Below are positions 9,314 to 18,334 of a stretch of 64,000 nt of DNA, in pieces. Where the stretch lies: contig NZ_LMFS01000004.1 in assembly GCF_001426945.1 (NCBI RefSeq), positions 330,632-394,631 of the forward strand, given 5' to 3'. Origin of the DNA: Pseudolabrys sp. Root1462. GTDB taxonomy: Bacteria > Pseudomonadota > Alphaproteobacteria > Rhizobiales > Xanthobacteraceae. Numbering within the stretch: position 1 is the stretch's first letter; every line of letters starts with the position of its first letter. Below the pieces are notes generated by a model that saw nothing but the letters and a program-made list of their open reading frames with translations, was not told where the DNA came from and did no database searches. A program made the translations under genes and the position numbers.

Positions 9314-9985
9314 ATGGTTAAAGCCAAGTCCACGATAACGCCGATGCCGGTCCGGGTTGCGCGCGCGCATTTCAAGGTCGTCATCGCCGCCGCCGCGGGT
9401 CTTGCGAGCGGACTGGCGCTCATGGCGCTTCATCTCGAGCCGACGGCGCGTGTGCTGGCCGGATGGGACATCGGCTTGCTGGTTTATCTAGCCCTCGCAG
9501 CGCGCTTCAGGCGTCAGCACGGCGTCAAGGATATCCGCAAGCGTGCCGCGGAGCAGGACGAAGGCGGCTTTGCCATTCTCCTGATGTCGATCGTCGCAAC
9601 TTTTGCCAGCCTCGTCGCGGTCGTCTTCGCGCTGGTCGGCGCCAAGCAGGGCAACGCAGCGCTGGCGATCGGCCTGACCATCGTCACCATCGTGTTGTCC
9701 TGGACCTTCGTGCACACGATCTTCGCCTTCCACTACGCGCACGAATACTACGGCAAGGGGCGCGACAACATCATCGGCGGGCTTGATTTTCCGGGCGACA
9801 AATCGCCGGACTATCGCGACTTCCTGTATTTCTCGCTGGTCATCGGCATGACCTCGCAGGTGTCGGACGTGCAGATCACCTCGAAGGCGATCCGCCGCAT
9901 GGTGTCGATGCACGGCGTCTTGGCGTTCTTCTTCAACCTCGTCGTGCTGGCGCTCACCGTTAATGTCGTGGCGAGCCTGATATGA
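9314..9985 (+). CDS. DUF1345 family membrane protein
   Basis: Integral membrane protein of 223 residues with about five hydrophobic helices (roughly 19-40, 48-65, 86-108, 113-135 and 200-222). The conserved family stretch SWTFVHTIFAFHYAHEYY at about 137-154 identifies DUF1345, whose function is unknown. The soluble loop after it (GLDFPGDKSPDYRDFLYFS) is also typical. The start was taken as the ATG at 9314 (MVKAKS); the longer frame overlaps ispA. It is followed after 30 bases by the antiporter gene, and the two may be co-transcribed. Confidence 0.85.
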   Translation: MVKAKSTITPMPVRVARAHFKVVIAAAAGLASGLALMALHLEPTARVLAGWDIGLLVYLALAARFRRQHGVKDIRKRAAEQDEGGFAILLMSIVATFASLVAVVFALVGAKQGNAALAIGLTIVTIVLSWTFVHTIFAFHYAHEYYGKGRDNIIGGLDFPGDKSPDYRDFLYFSLVIGMTSQVSDVQITSKAIRRMVSMHGVLAFFFNLVVLALTVNVVASLI

Positions 9986-10015
9986 CGGCGATCGCCGCTT
10001 TTTCGGGATAAGACG

Positions 10016-11623
10016 ATGGCCGCTATCTTTCAGGCCGTTCTGTTCATGCTGGCGGTCCTCGCCGCGGTGGCGGTCGCGGCCAAGCGGCTCAACCTCGCGC
10101 CGTCGATCCTGCTGGTTGCCGCCGGCGTCGGCATGGCGCTGGTCCCCGGTCTGCCGAACATCCAGCTGGCGCCGGAACTGGTGCTGCTCGTCTTCCTGCC
10201 ACCGCTGATCTATTCCGCCGGCGTGTCGATGAGCTGGCGCGAGTTCAAGTACAATCTGCGACCGATTGGGCTGCTTGCGTTCGGCTGCGTGGTCTTCACG
10301 ACCTGCGCCGTCGCCGTCGCGGCGCATTACCTGCTCGGCTTCGATTGGGCCGTCGGCTTTCTGCTCGGCGCCATCGTCGCGCCGCCGGACACCGTGGCGC
10401 CGCTGGCCATCGCGCGCAGTCTCGGCCTGCCGCGCCGTCTCGTCGTCATCCTCGAAGGCGAAGGGCTCGCGAATGACGCGACCGCGCTGATCCTTTATCG
10501 CTTCGCAGTGGTTGCGGTGACCACCGGTGCCTTCTCGCCCACGCATGCGGCCGGCACATTCGGCCTGATCGTCGTCGGCGAGATCATCTACGGCATCGCC
10601 GTCGGCTGGCTGTCGCTGCGGCTGCGAAAGTGGGCGCGCGAACCGCGTGTCGAGATCACGCTGTCATTGATGACGCCGTATCTGGCTTTCTGGGTACCGG
10701 AACATCTCGGCGGCTCGGGCGTGCTCGCCACCGTCGCGTGCGGGCTCTATGTGAGCTGGAACGGCCCCCTGCTGATCCCGTCGGGCACGCGACTGCAAGG
10801 CATCTTCTTCTGGGACCTCATCGTTTATCTGATCGAAGGCTTCGTGTTCCTGCTCACCGGCTTGCAGGCGCGCACGCTGATCGAGCAGACGCACGGCTTT
10901 TCGATCCGGGAGCTGGCGATTGCCGCGCTCTGGACCACGCTCATCGTCATCGTCGCGCGCTTTGTCTGGGTGTTTCCTGCGACCTACCTGCCGCGCTGGC
11001 TGATTCCGAAGATCCGAAAGCATGACCCATCGCCGCCATGGCAATATCCGTTCCTGCTGTCGTTCGCCGGCATCCGCGGCGTCGTCTCGCTCGCCGCGGC
11101 GCTGGCGCTGCCTTATGTCGTAGCCAGCGGCGCGCCATTTCCGCACCGCGACCTCATCCTGTTCATCGTTTTCGGCGTCATCGTCCTCACCCTGGTCGGA
11201 CAAGGGCTGATGCTGCCGGCCGTGGTGCGCGCGCTGGGCCTGACCCGGCGCGGCAAGGAAGAGCATGTCGAGGAACTCCGGCGCGAACTCGAGGCGCGAC
11301 GCGAAGCGCTGACAGCGGTGACCAATCGTCTCGACAAGGCGATCGCCGACCACGAATTTCCCGATGCACTGTTCGATCACTTGCAGGTGCGCAATCAGGG
11401 CCGCCGGCAAGTGCTGCCTGACAATCTCGGTGACGATCTCAGCCGGGTGCGGCAGACCGCGGCGCTGAAGCGCGAACTGATCAGCGCCGAACGCACCTTC
11501 ATCTATCAGTTGCTGCGCGACGGCAAACTGACCGACGAAGCGCGCCGGCGCATCGAATACGAACTCGATCTCGAGGAAGCGAGTTTGGCCAACCGCTACA
11601 AGGACGGCGGCGGCTGGGTGTGA
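10016..11623 (+). CDS. CPA1-type Na+/H+ antiporter
   Basis: Secondary transporter of 535 residues exchanging Na+ (or K+) for H+. About 12 membrane helices span residues 1-405, with family motifs FLPPLIYSAGVSM (about 61-73), GAIVAPPDTVAPLA (about 118-131) and EGEGLANDATAL (about 146-157), which carries the ion-binding Asn-Asp pair. A basic, helical cytoplasmic tail of about 130 residues (HVEELRRELEARREAL) follows and probably regulates activity. It follows the DUF1345 gene by 30 bases and converges on the lysozyme-like gene, with 70 bases between the stops. Confidence 0.92.
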   Translation: MAAIFQAVLFMLAVLAAVAVAAKRLNLAPSILLVAAGVGMALVPGLPNIQLAPELVLLVFLPPLIYSAGVSMSWREFKYNLRPIGLLAFGCVVFTTCAVAVAAHYLLGFDWAVGFLLGAIVAPPDTVAPLAIARSLGLPRRLVVILEGEGLANDATALILYRFAVVAVTTGAFSPTHAAGTFGLIVVGEIIYGIAVGWLSLRLRKWAREPRVEITLSLMTPYLAFWVPEHLGGSGVLATVACGLYVSWNGPLLIPSGTRLQGIFFWDLIVYLIEGFVFLLTGLQARTLIEQTHGFSIRELAIAALWTTLIVIVARFVWVFPATYLPRWLIPKIRKHDPSPPWQYPFLLSFAGIRGVVSLAAALALPYVVASGAPFPHRDLILFIVFGVIVLTLVGQGLMLPAVVRALGLTRRGKEEHVEELRRELEARREALTAVTNRLDKAIADHEFPDALFDHLQVRNQGRRQVLPDNLGDDLSRVRQTAALKRELISAERTFIYQLLRDGKLTDEARRRIEYELDLEEASLANRYKDGGGWV

Positions 11624-11693
11624 GGGCGCCGGACGCCGGCGGGCACTTCCCTCGCCTCGGATGGTCAGGGCCGCGCACGCCGGCGCCTCGAGA

Positions 11694-12755
11694 TCATAGC
11701 CCCACAGTCCGGTCAGGGACTCTCTTCTTGCCTTGGGGCGGCGCGCCCGGCACGGGCTCCGCCGCGCCATCATCTTTCTTCGGTTTGGATTTCCCGAAAG
11801 TCAGGTCGTGATCTTCGACGAACTTTTTCTTCAGCCCCTTCCATATCTCCTCTGTTTCCTTGTGCTTGCCCTTGGTGATCCTCTCCCGATAGTGCTCGAG
11901 CCAGTACTCCGATTGCGCCGTGATATCGTCGGCGGCCGGCCAAGGATATTTGATGCCGGCCTTGTGCTCGACATAGCGCACAAGGGCCATGCCGGCCGCG
12001 AAGGCCGGGTTGGTCTTCAACAGGCCACGATCGGGCGTGCCTTTAACGCCGCCCGCCAGCTTTCGCAGGGCCTGGGCTATCTTGGCCGTTGACCGCTTCT
12101 TCAGATACCGATCCCACATGTCGTTGTAGGTCCCCGGAACCATCTGGATAAAGCCTTCGCCACGGCCCTGATGATATTCCGCGACCCTTCTGAAGCAGTC
12201 GCTTTCATGATTGGCGGTGTTGAGCAGAAGACTATAAATCTTCTTGCGATCGATCTTGCATTGAGGATCGAGCGCCGACAGCACTTCATCCAACGCCTTG
12301 TCCAACTCCGGTTTGAATTCGTTGGCGCGCTTCTCGGCCAGTTCATGCGCGGTCGCTTCCACGATGAAATTCAGGAAAATCCGGAATTCGGCCTCCGGCA
12401 CCGGCATATGCCGTTGCGGCGCATTTTCCGGCAAATCTCCATAGTTTTCCTTGACCCGTATGGTGAGCACTTCCGATTTCGTCCCGGCTTCGGCCTTGAG
12501 CGGCACGACAATACGGCCGCTGTTTGCGTCGGGATTCTCGTCTTTTTCGGTGATGCGGCAGGCGACCACGACATCCGTTGCCGCATCAATCGGCAAGCCG
12601 CCGGCGAGAAGATAATCGACGGATGTGAGGTTCACCCGCGTGTGCTCAATCGCAAAGGACGATTGGGAAAAATCGAAAGTAAGATTGGGACCTATGCTCT
12701 TGCCGACAATCATCTCTTGTTCGATGCGGGCGATCTTGACGCTTAATTTCGGCAT
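11694..12755 (-). CDS. Lysozyme-like domain protein with an unknown N-terminal domain
   Basis: 353 residues. The N-terminal 110 or so are beta-rich (SVDYLLAGGLPIDAATDVVVAC) and not recognised. Around residues 175-220 is a pattern like soluble lytic transglycosylases: a Glu in NHESDCF and, 18 residues on, GRGEGFIQMVPGTYNDMW, which matches the Gly-Leu-x-Gln-x-x-Pro-x-Thr motif of that fold. The C-terminus is Lys/Pro-rich. No signal peptide or membrane segment is visible, so it may be cytoplasmic or exported by another route. The start is the ATG at 12755 with GGAGG five bases upstream. Base composition is visibly less GC-rich than that of its neighbours. Activity is not certain. Confidence 0.75.
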   Translation of the reverse strand: MPKLSVKIARIEQEMIVGKSIGPNLTFDFSQSSFAIEHTRVNLTSVDYLLAGGLPIDAATDVVVACRITEKDENPDANSGRIVVPLKAEAGTKSEVLTIRVKENYGDLPENAPQRHMPVPEAEFRIFLNFIVEATAHELAEKRANEFKPELDKALDEVLSALDPQCKIDRKKIYSLLLNTANHESDCFRRVAEYHQGRGEGFIQMVPGTYNDMWDRYLKKRSTAKIAQALRKLAGGVKGTPDRGLLKTNPAFAAGMALVRYVEHKAGIKYPWPAADDITAQSEYWLEHYRERITKGKHKETEEIWKGLKKKFVEDHDLTFGKSKPKKDDGAAEPVPGAPPQGKKRVPDRTVGL

Positions 12756-12887
12756 GCGATCCTCCATGGTTGAGGGATGCGCCGAGTCTCAACGTCCGCG
12801 TGTCGAATAATTTGATTCAGATTAAATACGTCGCAAAAATCGAGCCCCGCGAATATTGGATTACCGGCCGCGGTGGCGCGCGAACGA

Positions 12888-13316
12888 TCAGTCCGCCTTC
12901 ACCCACTGGATATCGACGAACAGCGACGCGTCCTTGTCCTTCAGCCGCGGCGGCTTCGCCGGATCGGCGACGGCGTAGGTGATGCGCAGCGAATTGTTGT
13001 CGATCCATTCGATCTTCGGCAACGCATCAGCCTGGCCGGACGGCGGGCAAACGCCGCCATAGACTTCGTAGTTGCGCTCGGAGGCGGCGAAACTGTCGGG
13101 ATAGATCGAGAGATAAACCGCGATGGTATCGACGCAGTAAGGCTCCGGCTTGCTGCCGGAGACGCGCAGACGCACCGCCTTGTACTTGCCGTCCGGCGCC
13201 GGCACCGCGACGACCGACTTCTGCGCCCGCTCGGTGGTCAGCGCGAGATAGATCGAGCCGGCGGTCATCGCGACCAGCAAGCCGATAAAAATCAGAATAA
13301 CCGTTTTGGTTTTCAC
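12888..13316 (-). CDS. Membrane-anchored hypothetical protein
   Basis: 142 residues with an N-terminal helix (VILIFIGLLVAMTAGSIYLAL, about 6-26) that could be an uncleaved anchor, then a soluble domain with beta strands and two Cys (PYCVDT, GGVCPP) that could form a disulfide in the periplasm. No family was recognised. The start is a GTG at 13316 with GGAAGG upstream; there is no nearby in-frame ATG at this position. It follows ispG by 34 bases on the same strand and may be read from the same transcript. Confidence 0.75.
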   Translation of the reverse strand: MKTKTVILIFIGLLVAMTAGSIYLALTTERAQKSVVAVPAPDGKYKAVRLRVSGSKPEPYCVDTIAVYLSIYPDSFAASERNYEVYGGVCPPSGQADALPKIEWIDNNSLRITYAVADPAKPPRLKDKDASLFVDIQWVKAD

Positions 13317-13350
13317 GCGCGCGCCTTCCGACTCTCTTGTCGCGTCGGGT

Positions 13351-14589
13351 TCACTCGGCCGCAGTACGCGAGCCGGTGCCCCAGCGCCGCTCGATATAGT
13401 CGATCACCATCTGCTTGAAATCGGCCGTCAGTGTCGCACCGCGCAGCGTCGCGACCTTCTTGCCATCGACAAAGACCGGTGCGGTCGGCTGTTCGCCGGT
13501 GCCGGGCAGCGAGATACCGATATCGGCGTGCTTGGACTCGCCCGGGCCGTTGACGATGCAGCCCATGACCGCGACGTTCAACGTCTCGACGCCGGGATAG
13601 CGCGTCTTCCATTCCGGCATCGAGGTGCGGATGAAGCCCTGGATGTCGCTGGCCAGTTCCTGGAACGTGGTCGAGGTGGTGCGGCCGCAGCCGGGGCACG
13701 CGGCAACCAGCGGCACGAAAGTGCGCAGGCCCATCGTTTGCAACAATTCCTGCGACACCTGCACCTCGCGGGTGCGGTCGCCGCCGGGCTCGGGCGTCAG
13801 CGAAATGCGGATCGTGTCGCCGATACCCTGCTGCAGCAGAACACCCATCGACGCGGCGGAGGCGACGATGCCTTTGGTACCCATGCCGGCCTCGGTGAGG
13901 CCAAGATGCAGCGCGTAATCCGAGCGGCGCGCCAGTTCGATATAGACCGCGATGAGGTCCTGTACGGCGGAGACCTTCGCCGACAGGATAATGCGATTTT
14001 TCGGCAGGCCAATTTCCTCGGCGCGCGCCGCCGACAGCAGCGCCGACTGCACCATGGCTTCGTGCGTCACGGCGCGCGAGTCGATGGGATTGGGCGAGCG
14101 CGAATTCTCGTCCATCAGCTTCGTCAGCAATTCCTGATCGAGCGATCCCCAGTTGACCCCGATGCGCACCGGCTTGCCGTGCCTGATCGCCATCTCGACG
14201 ATCTGCGTGAACTGCGGATCGCGCTTGTTCTTGAAGCCGACATTGCCGGGATTGATGCGATACTTGTCGAGCGCCTCGGCGCAGCCCGGATAATCGTTGA
14301 GCAGCGTGTGGCCGTTGTAGTGAAAGTCGCCCACGATCGGCACGCGGACGTTCATCTGCGCCAGCCGGTCCTTGATCTTCGGCACGGCGTCGGCCGCTTC
14401 GGGACGATCGACGGTGATGCGCACCAGCTCCGAGCCGGCGCGGGCAAGCGCCGCGATCTGCCGCGCGGTGCCCTCGACATCGGCGCTGTCGGTGTTGGTC
14501 ATCGACTGCACGACGATCGGCGCGCCGCCGCCGACGGTGACGCCGGCGACATCGACTGCAACGGTTTTATGACGCGCTGAAAGGCTCAT
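13351..14589 (-). CDS. ispG: 4-hydroxy-3-methylbut-2-enyl diphosphate synthase IspG
   Basis: Iron-sulfur enzyme of the non-mevalonate isoprenoid pathway; converts methylerythritol cyclodiphosphate to HMBPP. 412 residues; the [4Fe-4S] ligands Cys298 and Cys301 (CPGCG), Cys344 ([10 protein letters not shown]) and Glu351 are all present, as is the N-terminal VQSMTNTD motif. The start is the ATG at 14589. The open frame continues 344 codons further upstream, but that extension is only the wrong-frame reading of the EamA transporter gene. The membrane-anchored protein gene follows on the same strand. Confidence 0.96.
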   Translation of the reverse strand: MSLSARHKTVAVDVAGVTVGGGAPIVVQSMTNTDSADVEGTARQIAALARAGSELVRITVDRPEAADAVPKIKDRLAQMNVRVPIVGDFHYNGHTLLNDYPGCAEALDKYRINPGNVGFKNKRDPQFTQIVEMAIRHGKPVRIGVNWGSLDQELLTKLMDENSRSPNPIDSRAVTHEAMVQSALLSAARAEEIGLPKNRIILSAKVSAVQDLIAVYIELARRSDYALHLGLTEAGMGTKGIVASAASMGVLLQQGIGDTIRISLTPEPGGDRTREVQVSQELLQTMGLRTFVPLVAACPGCGRTTSTTFQELASDIQGFIRTSMPEWKTRYPGVETLNVAVMGCIVNGPGESKHADIGISLPGTGEQPTAPVFVDGKKVATLRGATLTADFKQMVIDYIERRWGTGSRTAAE

Positions 14590-14636
14590 CTGGGCATGTC
14601 CTGATCGCACCGGAGTGCCAGACAAATATGGCACCG

Positions 14637-15596
14637 TCAACGCGAGGCGGTAGGGCCCTGTTTCGGCCGGTTCACCAGCAAAAGGCCGCCCGCGACGAAG
14701 GCCACCGCGGCCAGAAAGGCGGGCGTCAACGGGTCGTTCATGACGAAATGGCCGGCGGCGACACCGAACAAGGGCGTCAGGAAGGTGAAGGCCGATACCC
14801 GGCTCGCCGAGTAGTGCTTGATGATGGCGAACCAGATCACGAAGGTAATCGCCACCACCCAGACCGACTGATAGCCGAGCCAGGCCAGCGCCTGCGCGTC
14901 CGGCCAGTCCGTGATCCGCTCGCCCGCGACCCAGGCGGCCAGCGCCATCAGCGGCACCGAGACGATGAGCTGATAGAGCATCACCTTTTCCGGCGAGGTG
15001 GCGTTGAGCCGACTCGCCTTGATCGAGAGCGTCGTCGCGGCCCAGAACGCCGCGGCGGTGACCATCATCAGATCGCCGAGCGTCTGGCGTGGATCGAGCG
15101 CCGGCGTCGGCACGCCGAAGGCGACGATCATGCCGGCAAACGATAACGCCAGGCCCAACCACTGCGAGGCGCGAAAGCGATCGGCCGGCAGGAAGATGCG
15201 CGTGCCGGCGACGACGAAGAACGGCGCCAGATAGAGGAACACTACCGCGCGCGTCGCCGTGGTGAAGGCGAGGCCCTGATAGATCAGGATGAACTCGATG
15301 CTGAACAGCACGCCAACGATGAGACCGGCCGTCAGCGTGCCGTCGCGCTCGAACAACGGGATTCGGCGCAGCATGCACCAGCCGGCAACGAGGATGGTGG
15401 CGATCACCGAGCGCAGCGCGCCTTGCAGCAGCGGCGGAATGTCGTGAATCGCCAGCTTCACCGCGACCTGGTTGAAACCCCAGGACAGGCACAGCACCAC
15501 GATGACCGCCGCTACGGCAGCATCGAGCGGGCGGGTGGTGTGATGATGCGCCGGCGGCGGCACAGGCTCGGACGGAGCAGGCGAATAATTGGACAT
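14637..15596 (-). CDS. EamA/DMT family transporter
   Basis: Drug/metabolite transporter of 319 residues with about ten membrane helices in two EamA repeats. The first repeat starts at [18 protein letters not shown] (about 32-50), the second at [19 protein letters not shown] (about 177-195); the inner-loop motifs are normal. The His/Pro-rich N-terminus ([11 protein letters not shown]) is cytoplasmic. The substrate cannot be told; amino acids or metabolites are usual. It lies 47 bases upstream of ispG and 64 bases downstream of the Zur-like gene, all in the same direction. Confidence 0.9.
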   Translation of the reverse strand: MSNYSPAPSEPVPPPAHHHTTRPLDAAVAAVIVVLCLSWGFNQVAVKLAIHDIPPLLQGALRSVIATILVAGWCMLRRIPLFERDGTLTAGLIVGVLFSIEFILIYQGLAFTTATRAVVFLYLAPFFVVAGTRIFLPADRFRASQWLGLALSFAGMIVAFGVPTPALDPRQTLGDLMMVTAAAFWAATTLSIKASRLNATSPEKVMLYQLIVSVPLMALAAWVAGERITDWPDAQALAWLGYQSVWVVAITFVIWFAIIKHYSASRVSAFTFLTPLFGVAAGHFVMNDPLTPAFLAAVAFVAGGLLLVNRPKQGPTASR

Positions 15597-15660
15597 TGAG
15601 AGGCAATTCCCGGCGGCGCACGATCTTTAGCCGGCACGACGCTGCACGCCAACCGCCGGA

Positions 15661-16176
15661 TCAGACAGAGCGGCAATGCGCGCAGGTGCCGGAGATCTCG
15701 ATCACCGGCGTCTTCGGCACGAAGCCGGCGGAACGCGAGGCGTTGCGGATCGACTCGGCGATCGCCGCGCCGGTCGCCTCGCCGACGGCGCCGCAGGTCT
15801 CGCAGATCAGAAACACCACCGGATCGGCGCTTTCGTGATTGTGGACGCAGGCGATGAAGGCGTTGCGGCTTTCGATGCGGTGGACGAGGCCCTGGTCGCG
15901 CAGGAAGTCGAGCGCGCGGTAGATCGTGATCGGCGCCGGCCGGCCGCCCTCGCCGGAGTCGGCAAGCCGGTCGATCAGTTCATAGGCGCCGAGCGGGGCG
16001 TGACTGGCGAGCAGGGCTTCGAGCACGCGGCGGCGGATCGGCGTCAGCCGTTCCTTGTGGGCCGCGCAGATCGCTTCGGCGTGCGCGATCGCGTCCGCCG
16101 CGCAGCGATCATGATCGTGACCGGGCGTCGGAAACACCTCGTGGACGTGTGACTTCTTCGTCGAACCCTTTGGCAC
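15661..16176 (-). CDS. Fur-family regulator, Zur-like
   Basis: Metal-dependent repressor of 171 residues. The His/Asp-rich N-terminus (HDHDRC) is followed by the Fur winged helix (RLTPIRRRVLEALL; APITIYRALDFLRDQGLVHRIESRNAF) and the dimer/metal domain with CVHNHE and two CxxC pairs, CETC and CAHC, which hold the structural zinc. The pattern is that of zinc-uptake regulators more than Fur or PerR. The start chosen is GTG at 16176, with GGAAGG four bases upstream; a TTG at 16197 is possible. It is divergent from bdhA across 216 bases. No Zur target gene such as znuABC is seen here. Confidence 0.88.
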   Translation of the reverse strand: MPKGSTKKSHVHEVFPTPGHDHDRCAADAIAHAEAICAAHKERLTPIRRRVLEALLASHAPLGAYELIDRLADSGEGGRPAPITIYRALDFLRDQGLVHRIESRNAFIACVHNHESADPVVFLICETCGAVGEATGAAIAESIRNASRSAGFVPKTPVIEISGTCAHCRSV

Positions 16177-16289
16177 GAGACCTTCCCACCGGAACAAAGC
16201 GACCGACCATAACCGTTACAGAGGATGGGCCGCTGCTACGCAAGTCTAACCTGAGCGGGGCTCAAATGCTCCCCTCGCCAACATATATA

Positions 16290-16300
16290 TTGCAGTGCAA
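16290..16300. promoter_or_regulatory. TTGCAGTGCAA palindrome in the bdhA promoter, candidate PhaR site
   Basis: The site reads TTGC-N3-GCAA, with TGCN3GCA as core, inside an AT-rich stretch 93 bases upstream of the bdhA ATG. PhaR of Rhodobacter and Paracoccus is known to bind TGC-rich palindromes of the form CTGCN3GCAG. With phaR present in this window and a PHB-degradation gene downstream, it is a good candidate operator. Confidence 0.5.
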
Positions 16301-16392
16301 TAAAAATAGAGGCAGGTTCCCGACCGCCTCCGAATTGTTTGTATCCTGCTCTCAAAGGTCCGCTGGCGGCCTCAACGATCACGAGGACTTTC

Positions 16393-17175
16393 ATGCTCAA
16401 AGGCAAAACTGCACTCGTCACCGGCTCGACGTCCGGCATCGGCCTCGCCACCGCGCGAGCACTGGCCGCCGATGGCGCCAATATCATGCTCAACGGCTTC
16501 GGCGACAAGGACGCGATCGAGAAGGAACGCGCGGGACTGGAGAAGGAATTCGGCGTCAAGGCGCTGTATTCGCCGGCCGACATGTCGAAGCCCAATGAGA
16601 TCGCCGAAATGGTGGCCGCGACGGAAAAGCAGTTCGGCTCGCTCGACGTGCTGGTCAACAATGCCGGCATCCAGTTCGTCGCCAATATCGAGGACTTCCC
16701 CGTCGACAAGTGGGACGCGATCATCGCCATCAACCTGTCGTCGTCATTCCATTCGATCCGCGCCGCGATGCCCGGCATGAAGAAGCGCAAATGGGGCCGC
16801 ATCATCAACATCGCCTCGGCGCACGGCCTGGTCGCCAGCGCGCAGAAGGTCGCCTATGTCGCGGCCAAGCATGGCATCGTCGGCCTGACCAAGGTTGTGG
16901 CGGTCGAAGCCGCCAATAACGGCGTGACCTGCAACGCGATCTGCCCCGGCTGGGTGCTGACCCCGCTGGTGCAGAAGCAGATCGATGCGCGCGCCCAGGC
17001 CTCCGGTCAGTCGACGCGGAAGGCGGAGATCGCGCTGCTGTCCGAGAAGCAACCGATGCACCAGTTCACGAAGCCGGAGAACATCGGCGCGCTCGCCGTG
17101 TTCCTCTCGAGCGACGCCGCGGCATCGATCACGGGCTCGGCCTATTCGATCGACGGCGGCTGGGTCGCGCAGTGA
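16393..17175 (+). CDS. bdhA: 3-hydroxybutyrate dehydrogenase
   Basis: NAD-dependent SDR that oxidises (R)-3-hydroxybutyrate to acetoacetate, the step after PHB depolymerisation. 260 residues; cofactor motif TGSTSGIG (10-17), NNAG (89-92), catalytic Ser142, Tyr155 and Lys159 (YVAAK). The substrate-lid region with QKQIDARAQASGQS and KQPMHQFTKPE is typical of bacterial 3-hydroxybutyrate dehydrogenases. The ATG at 16393 has GAGGA upstream. The stop overlaps the patatin gene start (GTGA), so the two are translationally coupled. A possible PhaR site lies in its promoter. Confidence 0.94.
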   Translation: MLKGKTALVTGSTSGIGLATARALAADGANIMLNGFGDKDAIEKERAGLEKEFGVKALYSPADMSKPNEIAEMVAATEKQFGSLDVLVNNAGIQFVANIEDFPVDKWDAIIAINLSSSFHSIRAAMPGMKKRKWGRIINIASAHGLVASAQKVAYVAAKHGIVGLTKVVAVEAANNGVTCNAICPGWVLTPLVQKQIDARAQASGQSTRKAEIALLSEKQPMHQFTKPENIGALAVFLSSDAAASITGSAYSIDGGWVAQ

Positions 17176-18269
17176 ACGAGTTCCTGTCCCGTCTGTTCTG
17201 GGGCGAAAACAGCGTCGATCCGCCGGCGCCAGCCGGCAAGACGAAGCGCATCAATCTGGCGCTGCAGGGCGGAGGCGCGCATGGCGCCTTCACCTGGGGC
17301 GTGCTCGATCACCTGCTCGAAGACGGCCGTCTCACGGTCGAAGGCATTTCCGGCACCTCGGCCGGTGCGGTCAACGCGGTGATGCTGGCCGATGGCCTGA
17401 CGCGCGGCGGACCGGACGAAGCGCGCAAGCGCCTCGCCGACTTCTGGCGCGCCGCCAGTCTCGGCGGCGACCTGCCGGCGGTGCAGCGCGCCGTCACCGA
17501 CAAGCTGTTCGCGCTGTGGCCGCGCGAGGGCTCGCCCACCTTCGACTGGCTGTCGGCGTGGTCGCAATACCTGTCGCCTTACGACCTCAATCCGCTGAAC
17601 ATCAATCCGCTGAAAGAGTTGATCGAGCGCTTCGTCGATTTCGACGGGCTGCGCAAGGACGGCCGGCAGATCTTCATCGCCGCCACCAATGTGCAGACCG
17701 GACGGCTTCACATCTTCGCCAAAGAGAAAATCTCGGCTGAAGCGGTGATGGCGTCGGCTTGTCTGCCGGCGGTGTTTCAGGCCGTCGAAATCGACGGCGC
17801 GCACTACTGGGACGGCGGCTATCTCGGCAATCCCGTGATCTATCCTTTCTTTCGTTCGACCGACAGCGAGGATGTGTTGATCGTCCAGATCAATCCGCTG
17901 GACCGCAAGAAAATCCCGCATTCGACGCGCGAGATCATGGCCCGCGTCAACGAGATCACATTCAACTCGGCGCTGATGGCCGAACTGCGCGCCATCGAAT
18001 TCGTCAACCGGCTGATCGATCAGCGGCGCCTGCCGCACGGCACCGGGCCGAAACAGTATCGCCACATCAACGTGCATCGCATCGTCATGGAGGGCCTGGG
18101 CGAACATTTCTCCGCCTCCGCGAAGTTGCGCAACGACTTCGAGTCGCTTGAATTGCTGCACAAGCTCGGCCAGCGCGCGGCGCGGCGCTTTCTCGACAAC
18201 CACTTCGCCGATATCGGTGTGCGCTCGAGCATCGATCTGAAAGCCGAAGTGGGGCTCGAGCGGGGTTAG
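17172..18269 (+). CDS. Patatin-like phospholipase family protein
   Basis: Predicted serine acyl hydrolase of 365 residues. The oxyanion loop GGGAHG (33-38), nucleophile elbow GTSAG with Ser63, and catalytic Asp214 in DGGYLGNP form the full patatin dyad. No signal peptide is seen, so it acts in the cytoplasm or on granules or membranes from inside. It starts with a GTG that overlaps the bdhA stop by four bases. That coupling suggests a role in PHB or lipid turnover, perhaps releasing hydroxybutyrate or acting on the granule surface; this is inference. Confidence 0.9.
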   Translation: MNEFLSRLFWGENSVDPPAPAGKTKRINLALQGGGAHGAFTWGVLDHLLEDGRLTVEGISGTSAGAVNAVMLADGLTRGGPDEARKRLADFWRAASLGGDLPAVQRAVTDKLFALWPREGSPTFDWLSAWSQYLSPYDLNPLNINPLKELIERFVDFDGLRKDGRQIFIAATNVQTGRLHIFAKEKISAEAVMASACLPAVFQAVEIDGAHYWDGGYLGNPVIYPFFRSTDSEDVLIVQINPLDRKKIPHSTREIMARVNEITFNSALMAELRAIEFVNRLIDQRRLPHGTGPKQYRHINVHRIVMEGLGEHFSASAKLRNDFESLELLHKLGQRAARRFLDNHFADIGVRSSIDLKAEVGLERG

Positions 18270-18334
18270 CTACAAAAGTACTCCCACTTGCGCGGTAGAG
18301 GCAGCACGCCCGCGTTTGGTGCTATGCTTTTCCC

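Noticed and set aside
8143-9423. 426-codon minus-strand frame across mtgA, ispA and the DUF1345 gene
   Set aside because: It overlaps well-supported genes and shows no family motif.
14590-15621. 344-codon extension upstream of ispG giving an apparent 756-residue fusion
   Set aside because: The extension reads the EamA transporter gene in a wrong frame and has low-complexity Arg/Ala composition; IspG starts cleanly at 14589.
16198-16392. Zur box between the Zur-like gene and bdhA
   Set aside because: No GTTATA..TATAAC-type palindrome is present; AACCGTTA near 16209 is too short to call.
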